From: Lentihominibacter excrementipullorum
Lineage (GTDB): Bacteria; Bacillota; Clostridia; Peptostreptococcales; Anaerovoracaceae
Length of the DNA: 10,833 nt
Direction: 5' to 3'
NCBI GenBank assembly: GCA_018713975.1
Contig: DVOB01000125.1
Span: 1 to 10,833 of the forward strand
Each line of letters starts with the position of its first letter. The stretch's first letter is position 1. Shown here piece after piece: positions 6,199 to 10,833 of this stretch. The position numbers were made by a program, and so were the translations under genes. The notes under the pieces are model-generated. The model did no database searches. It worked only from the letters and a program-made list of their open reading frames with translations, and was not told the origin of the DNA.

Positions 6199-7200
6199 TT
6201 ACACCAGTTTCTTCAGATTCTCATATGCTCTCTCTATACGCCGGAAGAGCCTGTCATCCAGCGGCAGATCCTCCATCTCTATGCCGTCCCGGCACCTTCT
6301 GTTTCGGCAGCCCAGGAATGCTCCGCCCAGATACACCGACGAGTAGTTCCAGCCGCCTCCAAGGGTCTCCACCAGAGATATGGCTCCCGACGAAAGAGCC
6401 GGAGCGATATACGGTTTGAAGCCTCCCGCCCTCACCTCCATGTTGGCTCTGACCGTCAGCTCCGTCAGCTCCCTGGATATCTCATCGTCATAGTCCGTCA
6501 CACTGTCGGCTATCACCAGGTCCTCGCCATGGGGCCCGAAGGCCCTTCCCTCCGAAAGATACCTGGCGAACCGCTCATGGCGGCGGGCATGATAAGAGGC
6601 TCTGCCATTCATGACGCCAAGGCCGTAGCCCTGTATCTGCTCCGGCTCCAGCCCGGCCTTCAGCGCTATGGCACACAGCGGGTCCACCGGATCCGACACC
6701 ACGGCGAATATACCGCTAAATCCCCGCTTCACCGCTTCGGACGCATACATGGACACCAGCTCTCCGTTGGCTTCAAGCTGGATCATCCTGACGTCCATGT
6801 GACCTGCTCCGCCCGCCGCCGTCGCCGATGCCGCCGTCGTCACCGGCGGTACTCCTTTCGTGGCACAGAACACCAGCATGTCACAGTCGTACAGACTTTC
6901 GCTGCCCGGCTCCAGCGCCGTCACCTCAGGCAGCGACCTGACGTCGGGAAAGCATATCTGGTTTATTTCCATCTCATACCGCTTCACGACGTTTTCGTTC
7001 AGATCATATATGCCGATGCTGCTTATGACGTCTCCCCCCAGGAGCCTGAGGCCCATCAGTACTGTGCCCCCTACGTCTCCCAGGGCTATCAGATTGACCC
7101 TGTTTTCCTTCCGTGTCCTGTCTCTTCCCGGCAGCACCACGCTGCCCTCCCGCTTCTCAACGGCTTTCTTCTCGTCTATCAGTTCGCTTATATATCTCAT
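6199..7200 (-). CDS. Divergent lactate/malate dehydrogenase-like protein
   Basis: This 333-residue protein has an LDH/MDH-type layout. A charged extension of 34 residues comes first, then a Rossmann start (LIALGDVGGTVLMGLRLLG, 37-55) and an acidic NAD-type second strand end (IYDLNEN, 64-70). DMLVFCATKG (107-116) stands where LDHs have 'DvvvitAG'. AVVSDPVDPL (166-175) equals the conserved 'vvtNPvD', GVMNGRA (195-201) equals 'LDSARf', and FGPHGEDLVIADSV (221-234) equals the 'GeHGds' catalytic His motif. His224 and Arg200 are kept. The catalytic Asp partner appears as Met197, and the mobile-loop arginines are missing: the loop is Ala/Gly/Thr-rich (121-134). It may bind NAD but reduce something other than lactate or malate, or act without catalysis. 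Its ATG overlaps the stop of the giant upstream gene (ATGA), with GAAGGA 9 nt upstream. Confidence 0.8.
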   Translation of the reverse strand: MRYISELIDEKKAVEKREGSVVLPGRDRTRKENRVNLIALGDVGGTVLMGLRLLGGDVISSIGIYDLNENVVKRYEMEINQICFPDVRSLPEVTALEPGSESLYDCDMLVFCATKGVPPVTTAASATAAGGAGHMDVRMIQLEANGELVSMYASEAVKRGFSGIFAVVSDPVDPLCAIALKAGLEPEQIQGYGLGVMNGRASYHARRHERFARYLSEGRAFGPHGEDLVIADSVTDYDDEISRELTELTVRANMEVRAGGFKPYIAPALSSGAISLVETLGGGWNYSSVYLGGAFLGCRNRRCRDGIEMEDLPLDDRLFRRIERAYENLKKLV

Positions 7201-10200
7201 ATCAGTGAATCCTTCAGTCTTATCAATCGTTCAATATAATCTTCCATATATACCGACGGCGCCAGATTGGAATCGACGCTGACTCTGTTGGAGCCGTTAG
7301 GCATCCTCGGCGACTTCACCGCATCCGAAAGACGCTTTATGGTCAGCTTCCTCTCGAACAGCACCTGATATTCCTCCTCCAGTACCTGGAATATCTTAGC
7401 CGCGTTCCTCAGGCACACCATCGACAGCCCATACACAGACTCCCGGCTGCAATCCTTGAGGAATGACGGCGCGGCAAAAGGCAATATCAGGTTGATGGAA
7501 GGTATCAGACTGGCTTCCGTCTGTTCCATGCTCCTCACCCCATCTCCTCCTATGAACGGACAAAGGGTCGATTCCACGAACCATGCCTTCAGGTTGGGGA
7601 TGAAATAGGCGCTCTCTACATCCCGCCCCTGTATAGTCATCAGATCCTCCCCGTGGCCTGACAACACGCCCGTTATCATTTTCCTTATGACAACGTCGTT
7701 TTCCTTGAAAATAGGATCCAGCGCCTGTATCCTGTAGCCCTTGTGGAGCAGGTCATCCACCAGTATCACCGGCCTTCCGAATGACTTTATGGTCCTTATC
7801 TGATTCGGTATCGTCGCGTACATCGGATATTCTTCGATCGTGAAATCGTCCAGCGTCGGGGTGAACATCTTTTCCGTATGGAGGGTCTTTGTCACCGTGT
7901 TGGGCACCACCATCCCCCTCAGTATCTTGCCAAAAGGCACGCACATACACTCGCCCAGCTTTCGCTTCAGCCCCGTGTAATTAGGTACGTGATTGGCCTT
8001 GGTCACCATGTCGACGATCTTCTGATGCATTATCCCCGCATTGAAGGAGAGCACCAGATTGCCCGGGTTCAGCTTCGTCAGCGCCCGCTGCATGTCCGCA
8101 TGAGTCTCCTCCAGCACGTCCAATATCCTGTGATTCGTATTGAACGGCTCCTTTAGCGCCGTATCCATGTTCTCTATGACGACGATAGGCTCCTTCATGT
8201 TTACTTCGTATACACCCTGCTTCTTTCCCTTTATGGAGATCTCTGTGAATCCCTGACGCTCCAGCACGTCCAGCACATCGGCATCTGCCTTTCCCTCCAG
8301 CGGGTGATATATGCCATAGGTTATATCATCGGCCACAGCCTCGGCGATGACCTCCGTCGTTATTATCTGCAGCAGATTTCTCATGTCTGTGTGAGGCGCG
8401 CAGTATATCCCCCTTATTATCAGCATGCGTCCTGTGGCCTTCTCCCTCAGATACGACGCGATATCCAGATCCTTGAACTCATCATACAGCTCTCCCGTCT
8501 CTATCTCGTTGACAGCCGCTATGGCGCAGACCTTTCTGAACTCGTTCCTTATGACGGCCGTACGCACCTCCGGTCCGCCGATATATTCTCTTATCCGCTC
8601 CGTATCGCCTCCCGCCGCAGCTATGGCTCCTTCCATGTCGTCGATGATGGAGCCCTCCCGCGCCTTGAGGGGATCAAAAGATATGTTCTTCGCCTCGAAA
8701 ACATTCTTATACTGAGGCTCCCTCAGGTACAGGCTGTTGTCGTAGATGAAATTCTGCACTACCGGATCTATCAGATTGGAGATGTCCCTGCCGTAATCTA
8801 TGTTTTCCCTTATCCTGGTGGAGCTTATATCCTCCAGGTATACCGGCAGCTTCAGCTCCCTGATATTGCCGCTCATCTTTCTGTAGATGTTCTTCAGCGC
8901 TATCCTGTCCTCGCCTTTTCCCTCAAGAGTCTCCCGCTGGAACACGATGTGATTCATGGAATGTATGGAATCTTCCTCCGGCTCAGCCTTATAGGACGAC
9001 GCGTTTATTATCACATCGCTGCCCGCCACCATATATATCTCCTTGCCCGGGAACAGCTCCTTGAGTCGCTTCAGATCCTTGGGATTGGCTATGTTTACAG
9101 GAAAATCATCGGCAAACAGGAATACGTCCGGCTCGTCCGCTACCGACATGGAAATGATCTGTCTCCTTATCATCCTTGCCTGCGTCTTCTTGGACCAGGA
9201 GAATTCATCTATGGCCAGATACACCTCGAATCCTTCGTTCCTTATTGCCTGTACGATGCCCTTATGGCTCAGAGAGAAGGGGTCGAAGGTCCCCGGGAAA
9301 AAGGCCACGTGGCTGTTTTCCGGAAGCTCCATCTTCCCGAAGTTGAACTTGTACTCCGAGATGAACCTGTATATGTGATTGAGTGCCGCCGCGTTAGTAA
9401 AGAAATTCATGTCGTATTCATCGATATCAGCTATGAGCGTCAGCAGCTTCTTGTATATCTGTCTGAAAGCGTCGTACTTCTCCTCCATGGAAAGCTCTTC
9501 CGAACCGAAGATATACTGGCCTGTCACCATTATAGCCTCCTGGCTCACCACCTCGTGGTAGTTGGCCAGTCCTTTCAGCAGCATCCCCAGCATCCTTGTC
9601 TTCCTGTCCTCGTAATCAGATCTTGCCTCACTGCTCCTGTATTTGTATGAGGAATATTTCCTTATGACCTCCCCCACTGTGTCCAGAGCCACCGAGCCCA
9701 CCTTGTCGTTGCTGCTTTCCATCAGCTCTCCCAGATTGTCGATGAACTCATCCAGCTCAGTAGGATACAGGTACAGGACCAGTTCTCCCAGATATTCGGG
9801 GATGTACTTTGAGAACTGATATTCTCCGATTTCCAGTCCCTTTGTTAATTCTATAACCAGCTCGTTTATCTGCTCTATAGGCAGGGCCCTGGCTATCTCT
9901 ATCAGGCTCCTGCCTGCCTGGTGCCTCACCGTCACTCTTTCGCTGACCTTTATCAGGTTGGAAAAGTGGGTGGCCAGATAGAAAGTCTGCTCTTTCAGCC
10001 GTCCCTTGAGAGTGTATTCCAGCAGGAATTCCATGTTGACTATCTTCACTACCCACGGGGTTCCCACCTTGAGGTTTTCCCTGAATATACCGGATATCTC
10101 ATCGCTGAGAGTGCCCATCCTCTGAAGCTTCTCTATTTTCCCGCGAAATTCCTCTGCGGCTTCGTCCTCTCCGATATTTTTCAGCGTCTTGCTTATCAGG

Positions 10201-10833
10201 TGGGCGACGCTTATGCTGTCAGCCAGCTGACCGACATTGTCTATCACCGCCAGCACCGCTTTCTTCACATGACCGCAGCCTGTCTTCCCTGAGATATACT
10301 CCGCGGCTCTGAGAGCTCCTATCTTTATCTCCACCTGTTCTCTGATCGATACTCTTTTGACGAAATCCAGCACCGAGACCATGTCCTCATCGGAGAACAT
10401 TTCCATCGGGACGCTTATGACTGAGTCCAGCAGCACGAACACCGCGCTGTCCTTCACCTTGCTGAACCCGAAAAGCCTGAAATACCGCTCCATGAACATC
10501 CTGCTCATCCGCCTGTCAGCCTTTTCAAGAAGTCCGAATATCACCACCTTGAGAGTATAGCCGATCCAGCTCCGGTGCTGATCCGTCACCCGATAATCCG
10601 GGAACACGATCTTGTGGAGATAAGTATCCCACAGCTCCGCCGCCTCATCTCTGTTGATATCGTCCTTCACCGCTCCCTCGGGGATCTCCTTCCTGTACAC
10701 GTCATCATATCCGGATATCACGTTGCCCATCAGCCTTCCTGCCTGCCGCCTTATGTCGCCTTCCCTGTGGGATAAGAGCTCATAAAGAAAATTCACCGTC
10801 AGCAGCTTCTCCGGCTTCGTCATATATGTGGAG
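7197..10833 (-). CDS. Giant HEAT-repeat / NadD-like nucleotidyltransferase / GNAT-like / PRTase-like protein (possibly 5' partial)
   Basis: From the ATG at 10823 this encodes 1208 residues. The frame stays open to the window edge and only 10 nt are visible upstream, with no ribosome binding site, so the true start may be outside. Residues are numbered from that ATG. About 1-495 are paired amphipathic helices of HEAT/armadillo type, clearest at 296-390. About 504-700 form a cytidylyl/adenylyltransferase domain: FPGTFDPFSLSHKG (509-522) is a changed HxGH motif, GSDVI lies at 601-605, and ISSTRIRENI (666-675) is the second signature. About 750-875 resemble a GNAT fold, ending in VLERQGFTEI, with a poor acetyl-CoA loop. 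About 878-1140 are PRTase-like, with the PRPP-motif form PVILVDDLLHKGYR (1018-1031). NAD- or CoA-type nucleotide chemistry is plausible, but the substrate is unknown. I recall large 'cytidyltransferase-related' proteins in Clostridia that look like this. Confidence 0.8.
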   Translation of the reverse strand, partial: STYMTKPEKLLTVNFLYELLSHREGDIRRQAGRLMGNVISGYDDVYRKEIPEGAVKDDINRDEAAELWDTYLHKIVFPDYRVTDQHRSWIGYTLKVVIFGLLEKADRRMSRMFMERYFRLFGFSKVKDSAVFVLLDSVISVPMEMFSDEDMVSVLDFVKRVSIREQVEIKIGALRAAEYISGKTGCGHVKKAVLAVIDNVGQLADSISVAHLISKTLKNIGEDEAAEEFRGKIEKLQRMGTLSDEISGIFRENLKVGTPWVVKIVNMEFLLEYTLKGRLKEQTFYLATHFSNLIKVSERVTVRHQAGRSLIEIARALPIEQINELVIELTKGLEIGEYQFSKYIPEYLGELVLYLYPTELDEFIDNLGELMESSNDKVGSVALDTVGEVIRKYSSYKYRSSEARSDYEDRKTRMLGMLLKGLANYHEVVSQEAIMVTGQYIFGSEELSMEEKYDAFRQIYKKLLTLIADIDEYDMNFFTNAAALNHIYRFISEYKFNFGKMELPENSHVAFFPGTFDPFSLSHKGIVQAIRNEGFEVYLAIDEFSWSKKTQARMIRRQIISMSVADEPDVFLFADDFPVNIANPKDLKRLKELFPGKEIYMVAGSDVIINASSYKAEPEEDSIHSMNHIVFQRETLEGKGEDRIALKNIYRKMSGNIRELKLPVYLEDISSTRIRENIDYGRDISNLIDPVVQNFIYDNSLYLREPQYKNVFEAKNISFDPLKAREGSIIDDMEGAIAAAGGDTERIREYIGGPEVRTAVIRNEFRKVCAIAAVNEIETGELYDEFKDLDIASYLREKATGRMLIIRGIYCAPHTDMRNLLQIITTEVIAEAVADDITYGIYHPLEGKADADVLDVLERQGFTEISIKGKKQGVYEVNMKEPIVVIENMDTALKEPFNTNHRILDVLEETHADMQRALTKLNPGNLVLSFNAGIMHQKIVDMVTKANHVPNYTGLKRKLGECMCVPFGKILRGMVVPNTVTKTLHTEKMFTPTLDDFTIEEYPMYATIPNQIRTIKSFGRPVILVDDLLHKGYRIQALDPIFKENDVVIRKMITGVLSGHGEDLMTIQGRDVESAYFIPNLKAWFVESTLCPFIGGDGVRSMEQTEASLIPSINLILPFAAPSFLKDCSRESVYGLSMVCLRNAAKIFQVLEEEYQVLFERKLTIKRLSDAVKSPRMPNGSNRVSVDSNLAPSVYMEDYIERLIRLKDSLI

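Noticed and set aside
8304..9650. Plus-strand open frame of 448 codons inside the giant gene
   Set aside because: It is antisense to a frame with clear HEAT and nucleotidyltransferase motifs. It has no ribosome binding site and its translation has no recognisable domain; it is a shadow of the codon bias.

Overview
The window looks like part of a chromosome from an anaerobic Clostridia-type member of the Bacillota. The reasons are strong purine-rich Shine-Dalgarno sites, frequent ATA (Ile) and AGG/AGA (Arg) codons at intermediate GC, an ECF sigma factor paired with a DUF4367-type membrane partner, a secreted DNRLRE protein of the wall-associated kind, and a very large HEAT/nucleotidyltransferase fusion. 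The exact family of organism cannot be fixed from this sequence. I see no tRNA, rRNA, CRISPR array, transposase or phage gene.

Layout. (1) Positions 1-1500, minus strand: the first 500 codons of a large exported DNRLRE-domain protein that continues past the left edge. (2) 1501-1631: a compact divergent control region built around a perfect 24-bp inverted repeat (1542-1591), with ECF-like promoter elements pointing outward from each arm. (3) 1632-2060, plus strand: a small, basic, Ser/Thr-rich secreted protein of unknown function. (4) 2061-2260: a convergent intergenic region with stem-loops, including a good intrinsic terminator for the minus-strand genes. (5) 2261-10833: six minus-strand genes in a row with very small gaps. 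In transcription order they are a giant HEAT-repeat / nucleotidyltransferase / GNAT-like / PRTase-like protein (right edge, possibly partial), a divergent lactate/malate-dehydrogenase-like protein, a two-domain flavodoxin-type oxidoreductase, the MgtE magnesium transporter, an ECF sigma factor, and its probable membrane anti-sigma partner.

How they may work together. The first three genes of the run (giant protein, LDH-like, flavoprotein) are the least ordinary part. The first two overlap by ATGA. The giant protein carries a PRPP-binding-type motif and a NadD/CoaD-type adenylyltransferase fold in one chain, and is followed by two proteins with nicotinamide- or flavin-binding folds. This suggests an undescribed nucleotide- or cofactor-linked pathway, but that is inference. 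Both the adenylyltransferase and the LDH-like protein have changed catalytic motifs. The sigma/anti-sigma pair may respond to envelope conditions and is a candidate regulator of the two divergent secreted-protein genes next door, whose shared palindrome has TGTCAC / CG-type ECF promoter features.
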